Assembly (NCBI GenBank): GCA_964638635.1
Contig: CAZXAQ010000004.1
Coordinates: forward strand, 1-64,000
Reading direction: 5' to 3'
DNA: 64,000 bases
From: SZUA-430 sp964638635
Lineage (GTDB): Bacteria > Pseudomonadota > Alphaproteobacteria > Micropepsales > Micropepsaceae
In this document: piece by piece, positions 33,754-43,078 of the stretch
How positions within the stretch are numbered: the first letter of the stretch is position 1
Layout: the number at the start of each line of letters is the position of its first letter
Translations under genes and position numbers: made by a program
Notes under the pieces: generated by a model
What the model saw: only the letters and a program-made list of their open reading frames with translations
Databases searched by the model: none
Told to the model about the DNA's origin: nothing

Positions 33754-34497
33754 TCACTCGAAAAACTTGTCGCGCGACCAGGCCAGATGCTGCCCGCTGT
33801 CGACCACGATCATCTGCCCCGTGACCGCCGGCGCGGACAGCAAATACGCGACCGCGCCAGCGATGTCCTCAGGCTCCGACGGCCGCTGCAGCAGCGTCGC
33901 CTTCACATGCGCATCGAAATTCGCCTGAGACTGCCGCTCCGCCTTCAAGGACGGCCCCGGCGCCACCGCATTGACGCGAATACGCGGTGCCAGGGCCTGC
34001 GCCAGTGTCCGTGTCAGCGACCACAACCCGGCTTTCGAGACCGTGTACGACAAGAACTGCGGCGTCAGATTCACCACCTGCTGATCGATGATGTTGACGA
34101 TCCCGCCGTTCGTACCTGCCGGTAACTGCTTCGCGAACGCCTGCGACAACACCAGAGGCGCGCGCAGATTCGTGTCGAGATGCTTGTCCCAGCTCTCGCG
34201 CGTCGCCGTCTCGACCCGATCGTCTTCGAACACCGATGCGCTGTTCACCAGCGCTGTTAGATGCCCAAACGCCGCCGCCGCGCGCGGCACGAGCGTCGCG
34301 ACCTCCGACTCCTTCGACAGTTCGCCATCGACCAATACCGCCCGGCGCCCGAGCCGCTTCACCTCGGCGGCAACCGCCTCGGCGTCGGCTTTGCTGGAGC
34401 GATAATGAATGGCGACGTCGTACCCCTCGCCCGCGAGCTTCAACGCAATCGCGCGGCCAAGCCGCTTCGCCGCGCCCGTGACAAGCGCCGCGCTCAT
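33754..34497 (-). CDS. SDR oxidoreductase with pteridine-reductase-type TGxxxRxG motif
   Basis: A 247-residue classical short-chain dehydrogenase. The cofactor motif is TGAAKRLGRAIA with Arg at the position that marks pteridine reductases/FolM; NSAS is in place of NNAG, the catalytic Tyr-Lys is YTVSKAG and the Ser position lies in IVNIIDQQV, where the usual Ser is replaced, as in PTR1/FolM proteins. A dihydropterin or dihydrofolate reductase role next to folB is likely. A reductase for the aldolase product is the alternative. Start ATG overlaps the aldolase stop. Confidence 0.82.
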   Translation of the reverse strand: MSAALVTGAAKRLGRAIALKLAGEGYDVAIHYRSSKADAEAVAAEVKRLGRRAVLVDGELSKESEVATLVPRAAAAFGHLTALVNSASVFEDDRVETATRESWDKHLDTNLRAPLVLSQAFAKQLPAGTNGGIVNIIDQQVVNLTPQFLSYTVSKAGLWSLTRTLAQALAPRIRVNAVAPGPSLKAERQSQANFDAHVKATLLQRPSEPEDIAGAVAYLLSAPAVTGQMIVVDSGQHLAWSRDKFFE

Positions 34498-35210
34498 GTC
34501 TTCACCGGCGTCTGCTTGCCGTAGGTTTTGAACTTCTCAATCACCCGCGCCATCTCGCGTCCCGACAGAATTCGCGGCCGCCCGATCTGCAACGCGCGCG
34601 CATATTGCGCCGCCAACGCCTCGAGAGCCGCCGCGCGATCATACGCCTGCCGCGCACTTTCGCCCAAGGCGATTGAACCATGGTTGGCAAGCAAACAAGA
34701 ATTCCGCGGACCAAGAGCCTTAACGGCGAACCGCGCCAAGTCCTCGCTGCCATAGGTCGCGTACGGCGCACACACCACGCGGTCGCCTCCGAACTCGGCC
34801 ACCATGTAATGAAACGCCGGAATGCCGCGATGTAGGCACGACAACGCCGTCGCGTTCAGCGAATGCGTGTGTACGATCGCACCGACATCTGGCCGCGCCT
34901 TGTAAATCGCCAGATGCACGCGCCATTCGCTCGACGCCACGCGCTGTCCGGGGTGTACGCGCCCGTCACCGCGCACTTCGACGATGTCGGCGGCCCGCAT
35001 ATCGGTATAAGGAATGCCGGTCGGCGTGATCAGCATGCCGCCGTCGACGCGCACCGAGAGATTGCCGCTTTTGCCCGGCGACAAGCCGCTCGACGACATG
35101 CGCTGCCCAACCGCCACGATCTCGGAACGCAAATTCGGCGTGGCACTCACGACCGCCGCGCGCTTCGAAAGCACGCGCGCCACCCGCCGCCGCACCGCCG
35201 TGCGCTTCAC
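34494..35210 (-). CDS. class II aldolase/adducin family, probable 5-methylthioribulose-1-phosphate aldolase
   Basis: A 238-residue class II aldolase. Zinc ligands are the His pair of HTHSLNAT and the His of ANHGSIAL; the Ser-rich GKSGNLSVR loop binds phosphate. Lying after mtnA and with mtnP nearby, it likely cleaves methylthioribulose-1-phosphate to DHAP and 2-methylthioacetaldehyde (the DHAP shunt of Rhodospirillum and E. coli). A MtnB-type dehydratase is homologous and remains possible, but no mtnC or mtnD is seen here. GTG start shares GTGA with mtnA. Confidence 0.82.
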   Translation of the reverse strand: MKRTAVRRRVARVLSKRAAVVSATPNLRSEIVAVGQRMSSSGLSPGKSGNLSVRVDGGMLITPTGIPYTDMRAADIVEVRGDGRVHPGQRVASSEWRVHLAIYKARPDVGAIVHTHSLNATALSCLHRGIPAFHYMVAEFGGDRVVCAPYATYGSEDLARFAVKALGPRNSCLLANHGSIALGESARQAYDRAAALEALAAQYARALQIGRPRILSGREMARVIEKFKTYGKQTPVKT

Positions 35211-36301
35211 CGCGCTCGCTCCGGAAAGAGCTTCAGAAGACCTTCGCGCGTCGCCGCCGCGATCCCACGCTCGGTGATGAGCCCGCTGACCAGCCGCGCC
35301 GGCGTCACGTCAAACGCCGGATTGCGCGCAGGACTCCCCGGCGCCGTCAGCTCGACTGTCAGCACCTCGCCGCCTGCCGTCCGCCCCTGCACATGCGTGA
35401 TCTCGCGCCCCGACCGTTCCTCGATCTCGATCTGCTTCACGCCGTCCGCGATCGTCCAGTCGATCGTCGACGACGGCAACGCCACATAAAACGGCACGCC
35501 ATTGTCGTGCGCGGCGAGCGCCTTCAAATACGTCCCAATCTTGTTCGCAACATCGCCCGAAGCGGTCGTCCGGTCCGTCCCAACGATGCACATATCGACG
35601 TCGCCATGCTGCATGTAATGCCCGCCGGCGTTGTCGGCGATGATCGAGTGCTTCACGCCGTGCGCACCGAGCTCGTAGGCCGTCAGCGATCCGCCTTGAT
35701 TGCGCGGCCGCGTCTCGTCCACCCAAACGTGGATCGGAATGCCCTTGTCATGCGCCATATAGATGGGTGCCAACGCCGTACCCCAATCGACGCAGGCGAG
35801 CCACCCGGCGTTGCAGTGCGTGAGCACGTTGACCGTCGCACCCTTCTTATTCGCCGCAACCGCCTCGATCAGTGTCAGTCCATGACGCCCGATCGCCTCG
35901 TTCGTCGCCACGTCGTCGTCGCAAAGCTGCGCCGCCCGCGCATAAGCCGCCGCCACTCGCCGCGCCGCCGGCTGATTGCGCACAGAGGCCACCATCTCAT
36001 CAAGCGCCCACTTCAGGTTGATTGCCGTCGGCCGTGTCTTGACGAGCATGTCGTACGCCCGCTCCAACGCCTCATCCGACGCATCGACACGAAGCGCCAT
36101 GCAAAGCCCATAAGCGCCCGTCGCCCCAATCAACGGCGCCCCGCGCACGACCATGGCCTTGATCGCCTCAGCCGCCTCCTCCGCGCTCGCCAGCCGCTTG
36201 GTCACGAACGCAAACGGCAGCTTCGTCTGGTCGATCACCTCGACCGACCAACCGTCAGCCGCGACCCAAATCGTTCGATAGTGACGGCCGTGAATCTTCA
36301 T
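35207..36301 (-). CDS. mtnA: S-methyl-5-thioribose-1-phosphate isomerase
   Basis: A 364-residue aIF2B-like isomerase converting methylthioribose-1-P to methylthioribulose-1-P in methionine salvage. It shows the N-terminal YRTIWVAADGWSVEVIDQTKLPFAF, MVVRGAPLIGATGAYG, the catalytic Cys segment LTHCNAGWLACVDWGTALAP and the catalytic Asp region (VWVDETRPRNQGGSLTAYEL). Full length. It precedes the aldolase with stop-start overlap and follows apt; an intergenic palindrome (36312-36366) lies between apt and mtnA. Confidence 0.96.
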   Translation of the reverse strand: MKIHGRHYRTIWVAADGWSVEVIDQTKLPFAFVTKRLASAEEAAEAIKAMVVRGAPLIGATGAYGLCMALRVDASDEALERAYDMLVKTRPTAINLKWALDEMVASVRNQPAARRVAAAYARAAQLCDDDVATNEAIGRHGLTLIEAVAANKKGATVNVLTHCNAGWLACVDWGTALAPIYMAHDKGIPIHVWVDETRPRNQGGSLTAYELGAHGVKHSIIADNAGGHYMQHGDVDMCIVGTDRTTASGDVANKIGTYLKALAAHDNGVPFYVALPSSTIDWTIADGVKQIEIEERSGREITHVQGRTAGGEVLTVELTAPGSPARNPAFDVTPARLVSGLITERGIAAATREGLLKLFPERAR

Positions 36302-36311
36302 CGCGTCTCCA

Positions 36312-36366
36312 TCGGGATTCGGTTATCGGGACCCGGTTATCGGTGCGCCCGAACACCGAATCCCGA
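36312..36366. repeat. intergenic palindrome TCGGGATTCGGT inside the mtn operon
   Basis: Perfect 12-bp arms TCGGGATTCGGT (36312-36323) and ACCGAATCCCGA (36355-36366) enclose two direct copies of CGGTTATCGG (36320-36329 and 36334-36343). It occupies the 79-bp gap between apt and mtnA on the minus strand. In mRNA it folds strongly and could change the ratio of Apt to MtnA. Unrelated in sequence to the CACAAAG family, but of the same general kind. Confidence 0.8.
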
Positions 36367-36380
36367 ACTCCGATCCACGA

Positions 36381-36908
36381 CTAGTGCCCTTCAAACTCCA
36401 CCAGGCTCAGCACCTTCTTGCCCATCTTCTCCAACCGCCGCCGGCCTTTCAGTTCCGGCAGGTCGATGATGAAGCTGCAGCCGACGACGTTGCCGCCCGC
36501 CTTCTCGATCAGCTTGATAGCGGCTTCAGCCGTCCCGCCGGTCGCGATCAGATCGTCGACGAGGAGCACGTTCTCGCCCTTCTGCACCGCGTCTTCGTGA
36601 ATCTCGACCGTGTCGGTCCCGTACTCGAGGTCATAGGTTTGCCCGATCGTCTTCCACGGCAGCTTGCCCTTCTTGCGCACGGGCACGAACCCGACGGAGA
36701 GCTGATGCGCGACCGCACCGGCCAGAATGAACCCGCGCGCCTCGATCCCCGCCACCTTGTCGATCTGCATCCCCGCATAGGGCTGCACCAGTTGATCGAC
36801 GGTCGTGCGGAACGCGCGCGCGTTGCCGAGCAGCGTCGTCACGTCGCGAAACATGATGCCGGGCTTCGGATAGTCGGGGATCGTGCGGATGACGGATTTG
36901 AAGTCCAT
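36381..36908 (-). CDS. apt: adenine phosphoribosyltransferase
   Basis: A 175-residue purine phosphoribosyltransferase making AMP from adenine and PRPP. It contains RTIPDYPKPGIMFRDVT, the substrate-site EARGFILAGAVAHQL, and the PRPP loop VLLVDDLIATGGTAEAAIKL. In this operon it removes the adenine released by MtnP. It follows mtnP by 5 bp. Confidence 0.96.
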   Translation of the reverse strand: MDFKSVIRTIPDYPKPGIMFRDVTTLLGNARAFRTTVDQLVQPYAGMQIDKVAGIEARGFILAGAVAHQLSVGFVPVRKKGKLPWKTIGQTYDLEYGTDTVEIHEDAVQKGENVLLVDDLIATGGTAEAAIKLIEKAGGNVVGCSFIIDLPELKGRRRLEKMGKKVLSLVEFEGH

Positions 36909-36913
36909 GGGAT

Positions 36914-37792
<879 letters not shown>

Positions 37793-37844
37793 CGCGCTCC
37801 AAGTCCTCCGCAGGTGACGGCGGGGTTGTAGCCGCCTCGTGCCC

Positions 37845-37878
37845 AAAAACAAAGGGCCGGCACATATGGCGCCGGCCC
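37845..37878 (-). terminator. intrinsic terminator of the petABC operon
   Basis: On the minus strand GGGCCGGC - GCCATATGT - GCCGGCCC (37854-37878) is followed by TTTGTTTTT. It lies 26 bp beyond the petC stop and before mtnP on the same strand, separating bc1 from the salvage operon. Confidence 0.85.
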
Positions 37879-37903
37879 TCCAAAATTCAAGACTGCAACG
37901 CCG

Positions 37904-38704
37904 TCAGTGATCGACGTCCTTCCAAAGCTGGCGGTAGGCGACGTAGAGCAACAGCGCGAGCGCGGCGAGGAAGATCATCACCTTCACGCCCATCTGCTTG
38001 CGCTCTTCCATCTTGGGCTCCGCCGCCCAGGTGAGGAACGCCGTCACGTCCTTCGCCATCTGCTCCTTCGTCGCTTCCGGATTACCAGCGTCGGGCGCAT
38101 AGGTCACCTGCCCGTCCGACGTCAGCGGCGCCGGCATCGCGATCTGGTGGTTCGGGAAGTACTCGTTGTAGTTCAACCCCGGCAGCAGCTCGAAACCGGC
38201 GGGCGCATCCGAGTATCCGGTGATCAGCGAAAACAAATAGTTCGACCCGTCCGGCCGCGCCTTGGTGATCACCGACAAGTCCGGCGGATAGGCGTTGTTG
38301 TTTGCCGCGCGCGCCGCAAGCTCGTTCGGGAACGGCGACGGGAACCGGTCCGCCGGAATCCCCGGCCGCTCGATCTCTTCGCCTTTGTCGTCGAGCGCCT
38401 TGATCTTGAAGCTCGCCGCGATCGCCTTCATCTGCGCTTCGGTGAACTCCGGCCCGCCGGGTTGCGACAGGTTTCGAAACGACAGCAAGTGCATCGAGTG
38501 GCACGCCGCGCAGACTTCCTTGTAGACTTGATAGCCGCGCTGCAGCTGCTGCCGGTCGAACTGCCCGAAAGCGCCTTCCCACTCCCACTTGACCTGCTTC
38601 GGCGCCTTCGCCGCATGAGCATCGCCCTCGCCGCCCGCGGCGAGAGCCGTGCCCGTCAAACCGAAGCCAAGAATCAGCGCGATAGAGAGTCTGAGTTTCT
38701 TCAT
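37904..38704 (-). CDS. petC: cytochrome c1 of the bc1 complex
   Basis: A 266-residue exported c-type cytochrome. Signal peptide MKKLRLSIALILGFGLTGTALA; heme motif CAACH (in KEVCAACHSM); axial Met probably in HQIAMPAPL; a C-terminal membrane anchor (MIFLAALALLLYVAYRQLW) near residues 240-260. Third gene of petABC. The start at 38704 (GGGATGGCC upstream) gives the best signal peptide; upstream Mets at 38710 and 38716 are alternatives overlapping petB. Confidence 0.96.
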   Translation of the reverse strand: MKKLRLSIALILGFGLTGTALAAGGEGDAHAAKAPKQVKWEWEGAFGQFDRQQLQRGYQVYKEVCAACHSMHLLSFRNLSQPGGPEFTEAQMKAIAASFKIKALDDKGEEIERPGIPADRFPSPFPNELAARAANNNAYPPDLSVITKARPDGSNYLFSLITGYSDAPAGFELLPGLNYNEYFPNHQIAMPAPLTSDGQVTYAPDAGNPEATKEQMAKDVTAFLTWAAEPKMEERKQMGVKVMIFLAALALLLYVAYRQLWKDVDH

Positions 38705-38715
38705 GGCCATCCCCA

Positions 38716-40008
38716 TCACTCTGCCGCCGCCGGGACAGCCCCGCCGCCCTTCTTCGCCAACACCGCTTTGGAGATGCTCTCAGGCACCGGTAACGGCGTC
38801 TCCATGAGCCCCACGACAGGCGTAATCACGAGGAAGTGCAGGAAGTAATAGACCGTCAAAATCTGCGACAGGATGAGCTTGCCGATCGGCAGCTCCACGC
38901 CGAAGAAGACGAGGTTGCTGTCGTCCGCCGTCTGCGCACCCAGATAGCCGAGCAGGAAGATCACGACCATCAGGATCCAGAACAGCTGCCGCATAATCGG
39001 GCGGAACTTGTTCGACCGCACGCGCGACGTGTCGAGCCACGGCAACAGCGCCCACACGAAGATCGCGCTGAACATCAAGATGACGCCGATCAGCTTGTCC
39101 GGCACCGACCGCAGAATCGCGTAGAGCGGCAGGTAGTACCACTCCGGCACGATATGCGCGGGCGTAACCAACCGGTTCGCCGGCACGTAGTTGTCGGCAT
39201 GGCCGAGCGCGTTCGGATTGAAGAAGATGAAGTAGCTGAACACGATCAGGAACAGCGCGATCCAGAACCCGTCCTTCGTCGTGTAATACGGGTGGAACGG
39301 CACCGTATCCGCCGGCCCCTTCACGTCGATGCCGAGCGGATTGTTGTTGCCCGGCACGTGCAGCGCCCAGATGTGCAACACCACCACGCCCGCGATCACG
39401 AACGGCAGCAGATAGTGCAACGAGAAGAAGCGTTGCAGCGTCGAGTTGTCGACCGCAAACGAACCCCACAGCCACTGCGTGATGCTTTCGCCAACGAAAG
39501 GGATCGCCGAGAAGAAATTCGTGATGACGGTGGCACCCCAGAACGACATCTGCCCCCAGGGCAGCGTGTAGCCGAGGAAGCCCGTCGCCATCATGAGCAG
39601 ATAGATCACGATGCCGAGCAGCCAAAGCACCTCGCGCGGCGCCTTGTACGAGCCGTAATAAAGGCCGCGGAAAATGTGCAGATAGACGGCGACGAAGAAC
39701 ATCGACGCGCCGTTCGAGTGCATGTAGCGCAGAAGCCAGCCGTAGTTCACGTCGCGCATAATGCGCTCGACGCTGTCGAAGGCCTGCGTTTCGTGCGGCA
39801 CGTAGTGCATTGCCAGCACGACCCCTGAGAGGATCTGCACCACGAGCATGAACGTCAGAATACCGCCGAACGTGAACCACATGTTGAGGTTCTTCGGCGT
39901 CGGAAACTGCAGCATCGTGTCGTCGAGAAACCGGATGATCGGCAGCCGCGAGTCGAGCCACTTCGTGAACGCGTTCGTCGGTTTATAGGTGGAATTGCCG
40001 TGTGCCAT
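38716..40008 (-). CDS. petB: cytochrome b of the bc1 complex
   Basis: A 430-residue eight-helix cytochrome b carrying both b-hemes. The paired heme His residues are in helices II and IV: HSNGASMFFVAVYLHIFRG and HYLLPFVIAGVVVLHIWALH. The Qo-site PEWY is in EWYYLPLYAILR after helix V, and GYTLPWGQMSFWGATVI is also conserved. It performs the Q cycle with PetA and PetC. It starts 8 bp past petA. Confidence 0.97.
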   Translation of the reverse strand: MAHGNSTYKPTNAFTKWLDSRLPIIRFLDDTMLQFPTPKNLNMWFTFGGILTFMLVVQILSGVVLAMHYVPHETQAFDSVERIMRDVNYGWLLRYMHSNGASMFFVAVYLHIFRGLYYGSYKAPREVLWLLGIVIYLLMMATGFLGYTLPWGQMSFWGATVITNFFSAIPFVGESITQWLWGSFAVDNSTLQRFFSLHYLLPFVIAGVVVLHIWALHVPGNNNPLGIDVKGPADTVPFHPYYTTKDGFWIALFLIVFSYFIFFNPNALGHADNYVPANRLVTPAHIVPEWYYLPLYAILRSVPDKLIGVILMFSAIFVWALLPWLDTSRVRSNKFRPIMRQLFWILMVVIFLLGYLGAQTADDSNLVFFGVELPIGKLILSQILTVYYFLHFLVITPVVGLMETPLPVPESISKAVLAKKGGGAVPAAAE

Positions 40009-40016
40009 GATCGCCC

Positions 40017-40580
40017 TCAGCCGTGGTGTTCAGCGACGGCCGCGGGCTTGGGCTCCGCACCGATCAGCACTTTGGTTTCCGACAGGAATTGATAAGGCGG
40101 CACCGCCAAGTTCTTCGGTGCTGGACCTTTGCGGATGCGCCCCGACGTGTCGTAGTGCGAACCGTGGCACGGGCACAGCCAACCGCCGAACTCGCCCTTC
40201 ATCTCCTTCGAGGGCACGCAACCCAAATGCGTGCAGGTCGCAACCAGAATCAGCCACTCCGGCTTCTGCACCCGGTCCTTGTCCGCCTGCGGATCGCGCA
40301 AGCCGTCGAGCTGCGTCTCTTCGGCGGCCTTGATCTCTTCCGGCGTACGGCGGCGGACGAAGACCGGCTTCTTCTGCCACTCGATCGTCACGATCTGTCC
40401 CGGGATCAGCGGCGTGAGGTCGAACTCGACCTCTTTCAGCGCCAGTGTATCGGCCGCCGGATTCATCTGATCGATGAAGGGCCAGAGCGAGGCGGCAAGA
40501 CCGACCCCTGCAGCGGCCGTCGAGGCCACATAGATGAAATCACGCCGGGTAACGTTGGCGTTGTCCGTGGAATGCGCCAA
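40017..40580 (-). CDS. petA: Rieske iron-sulfur subunit of the bc1 complex
   Basis: A 187-residue Rieske protein. The Tat-type N-terminus TRRDFIYVASTAAAGVGLAASLWPF doubles as the membrane anchor. The [2Fe-2S] ligands are in CTHLGC and CPCHGSHYD; the Pro-loop APKNLAVPPYQF follows. All cluster ligands are present. First gene of petABC; 230 bp separate it from the divergent trmL, which should hold the bc1 promoter. Confidence 0.97.
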   Translation of the reverse strand: MAHSTDNANVTRRDFIYVASTAAAGVGLAASLWPFIDQMNPAADTLALKEVEFDLTPLIPGQIVTIEWQKKPVFVRRRTPEEIKAAEETQLDGLRDPQADKDRVQKPEWLILVATCTHLGCVPSKEMKGEFGGWLCPCHGSHYDTSGRIRKGPAPKNLAVPPYQFLSETKVLIGAEPKPAAVAEHHG

Positions 40581-40810
40581 GGTCGAATCCCCCTTTGGGC
40601 ACGAAGAAGATGTGGTTGTGAGAAGAAGATCCGTCGCGGTGACAAACCGCGCCGAACCGTCGGCAAGGCCAGGAATTCGGCCGCAAAATAGAGAGTCGCC
40701 CCCCTATGGTCTTGCGTCACGATGCCGCATAAATGGCGGAAACGCTTAGGTCGCGGTGGATCATTTTTGCGCACCGAAACGCGTTACGGATTTCCGGTTG
40801 ATTCCAATCA

Positions 40811-41272
40811 ATGCGCATCGCCCTGTTTGAGCCCGACATTGCCGCCAACACCGGTACGATCATCCGGCTCGGCGCGTGCATGAATGTGGCCATCGACATC
40901 ATCGAACCCTGCGGCTTCCCCTTTGGCGACGCCAGCCTGAAGCGTGCGGGCCTCGACTATCTGCCGCGCGCAAGTGTCACGCGCCACGCGTCCTGGGCCG
41001 CCTTTCGCGCGGCGCACCAAGGCCGCCGCCTGGTCCTCGCAACCACCAAAGCCTCAAAGCCCTACACCGAGGTCAGCTATCACCGCGACGACACGTTGCT
41101 GTTCGGCCGCGAGAGCGCGGGCGTAACGGACGAAGTGGCAAGCGCCGCCGACGAACGCATCCGCATCCCGATGCCGGGCGGCCTGCGCTCGCTGAACGTC
41201 GCGGTTGCAGCCGCCATGATTCTGGGCGAAGCCCTGCGCCAGACCGGCGCCCTGAAGGAGACAAAGCCATGA
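40811..41272 (+). CDS. trmL: tRNA (cytidine/uridine-34 2'-O)-methyltransferase TrmL
   Basis: A 153-residue SPOUT methyltransferase modifying the wobble ribose of tRNA-Leu. The family runs LFEPDIAANTGTIIRLGACMNV at the N-terminus, LLFGRESAGVTDEVASAAD and IPMPGGLRSLNVAVAAAMIL in the knot are complete. It is divergent from petA and overlaps hemF by the 4-nt ATGA. Confidence 0.95.
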   Translation: MRIALFEPDIAANTGTIIRLGACMNVAIDIIEPCGFPFGDASLKRAGLDYLPRASVTRHASWAAFRAAHQGRRLVLATTKASKPYTEVSYHRDDTLLFGRESAGVTDEVASAADERIRIPMPGGLRSLNVAVAAAMILGEALRQTGALKETKP

Positions 41273-42138
41273 ACGTCGACATCTCCGTCGCCCGCAAGAC
41301 CCGCGCCGCGGGCTGGTTCGAAGAACTGCGCGACCGCATCTGCGCCGAGTTCGAGCGCCTGGAAGACGAACTCACGGGCCAACTCGCCGACCGCCCGCCC
41401 GGGCGCTTCCAACGCAAATCGTGGAAGCGCGCGGCAGCCCCGGGCGTCGACGCCGGCGGCGGCACGATGTCGATCATGCACGGCCGCGTGTTCGAAAAGG
41501 TGGGCGTCAACATCTCGACCGTGTACGGCCAATTCTCGAAGGACTTCGCCCAATCGATCCCGGGCGCCGGCGACGATCCGAACTTCTGGGCCGCGGGCAT
41601 TTCGCTCGTTGCCCATATGCAGAACCCGCGCGTGCCCGCGGTGCACATGAACACGCGCCACATCGTGACGAAGAAAGCCTGGTTCGGCGGCGGCGCCGAC
41701 TTGACGCCGATGACCCCGAACGACCAGGACACCGCCGACTTCCACGCCGCATTGCGGACGGCGTGCGAGCGTCACGATCCGTCCTACTACAAGGACTTCA
41801 AAGCCTGGTGTGATGAGTACTTCTTCCTCCCCCACCGGGGCGAGCCGCGCGGGATCGGCGGGATTTTCTACGACTATCTCGACACCGACGACTGGGAAGC
41901 CGACTTCGCCTTCACCCGCGACGTCGGCGAAGCGTTCTTAAGCGTCTACCCGCAAATCGTCCGCCGCCACATGAACGGCCCCTGGACCAAAGAGGAGCGC
42001 GAACACCAACTCATGCGCCGCGGCCGCTACGTCGAATTCAACCTCCTCTACGACCGCGGCACCCAATTCGGCCTGAAAACGGGCGGCAATGTGGAAGCAA
42101 TCCTCATGTCGCTCCCACCAGAAGTTCGTTGGCCGTAA
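41269..42138 (+). CDS. hemF: oxygen-dependent coproporphyrinogen III oxidase
   Basis: A 289-residue HemF converting coproporphyrinogen III to protoporphyrinogen IX with O2. Signature stretches: GGGTMSIMHGRVFEKVGVN, HMNTRHIVTKKAWFGGGADLTP, HRGEPRGIGGIFYD and YVEFNLLYDRGTQFGLKTGGNVEAILMSLPP. It supplies heme for the adjacent bc1 cytochromes. ATG 41269 shares ATGA with the trmL stop. Confidence 0.97.
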   Translation: MNVDISVARKTRAAGWFEELRDRICAEFERLEDELTGQLADRPPGRFQRKSWKRAAAPGVDAGGGTMSIMHGRVFEKVGVNISTVYGQFSKDFAQSIPGAGDDPNFWAAGISLVAHMQNPRVPAVHMNTRHIVTKKAWFGGGADLTPMTPNDQDTADFHAALRTACERHDPSYYKDFKAWCDEYFFLPHRGEPRGIGGIFYDYLDTDDWEADFAFTRDVGEAFLSVYPQIVRRHMNGPWTKEEREHQLMRRGRYVEFNLLYDRGTQFGLKTGGNVEAILMSLPPEVRWP

Positions 42139-42151
42139 CTCAAATTGGTTC

Positions 42152-42443
42152 GTCATGGCCGGCAAGCGAAGCGCGACCCGGCCACCCAGGGTTACAGCGC
42201 TTGCCAAGAAAATGACTCACGCGATGCCGAGAAGAGCGCGAAGAAGAAAGTCCTCACACAATGACACGATGTGGTGCGCGCCTTCGGCGCGAAGCACCCA
42301 ATTGACAGCTTGGCATAGCGCCTACGGCGCAAAGTGAGCTCCCCCATTGTTTCATTGTGTCATCGTGTGAGGCATTTCTTTCTTCTTCCTTCTTCGCGCT
42401 CTTCGCGGCTTCGCGTCGGAAATTCCGCTTGCCCGGCCATGAC
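42152..42443. repeat. long imperfect inverted repeat, CACAAAG/CACAATG family copy 1
   Basis: The outer arms GTCATGGCC-GGCAAGCG (42152-42168) and CGCTTGCCCGGCCATGAC (42426-42443) pair; inside, 42222-42271 pairs imperfectly with 42352-42420 (words GAAGAGCGCGAAGAAG, CTCACACAATGACACGATG on the left). The core has small hairpins GCGCGCCTTCGGCGCG and GCGCCTACGGCGC. It fills the 373-bp gap between hemF and the next gene (42139-42511) and leaves no room for a gene there. Its right half is clearly homologous to the copies at 57867 and 61862. Confidence 0.8.
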
Positions 42444-42511
42444 GGCGCACTTTTGCCGGTTGCGCGGTAGGTTGGTTTAGGCTGGAATCGCCTGCTCAGT
42501 CGGAGTCGCAC

Positions 42512-43078
42512 ATGCCGCTCGTTCGTCTCGCCACTGCCATGCTCGCAGCACTTCTGCTCGTCACACCCACCCTCGCCGCACCAACCAAAGTCCCCGTCCC
42601 CCCGCTGGCGCTCGATCCCTATCTCGGCGACTGGCAGGGCACCGCGACCGCACTCAGCGAAACCGACGAAGACTTCCCGACCTCGAACCGCGACATCGCC
42701 GTCTCGATCAACAAATCCGACATCGGCGGCTTTCTCTTGAGCTGGTCGACGCTGCAGCGTCAGAAGGGCAATCCCAAAGCCCCACTCGAAGTGTTGAAGT
42801 CAACCACTGTAGAATTCGTTCCCGCCCCCACGCCGAACACTTGGCGCGCCAAAGCCGAAAGCGACCCTTACAGTGGCGGCATACTCTATTGGGCACGCCT
42901 CGACGGCACCGGCCTCGTCGTCTCCAGCTTCACGATCAACGAAGACGGCAAGCCCGAATTCCAAACCTACCGCCGCCGCGTCGCGGGCAAAGAGATGCGC
43001 CTCGAATTCTCCAACGTGAAGGACGGCAAGTTCGTCCGCACCGTCAAAGGCACGTTGCGCAAACTGAAAGGCCGCTAA
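42512..43078 (+). CDS. secreted protein of unknown function
   Basis: A 188-residue protein with a signal peptide (MPLVRLATAMLAALLLVTPTLAA) and a beta-rich mature domain (YLGDWQGTATALSETDEDF, TYRRRVAGKEMRLEFSNV, VRTVKGTLRKLKGR) of a lipocalin-like appearance. I do not recognise the family. ATG 42512 is preceded by CAGTCGGAGTCGCAC. It ends with CTAA shared with the convergent PP2C gene. Confidence 0.75.
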   Translation: MPLVRLATAMLAALLLVTPTLAAPTKVPVPPLALDPYLGDWQGTATALSETDEDFPTSNRDIAVSINKSDIGGFLLSWSTLQRQKGNPKAPLEVLKSTTVEFVPAPTPNTWRAKAESDPYSGGILYWARLDGTGLVVSSFTINEDGKPEFQTYRRRVAGKEMRLEFSNVKDGKFVRTVKGTLRKLKGR

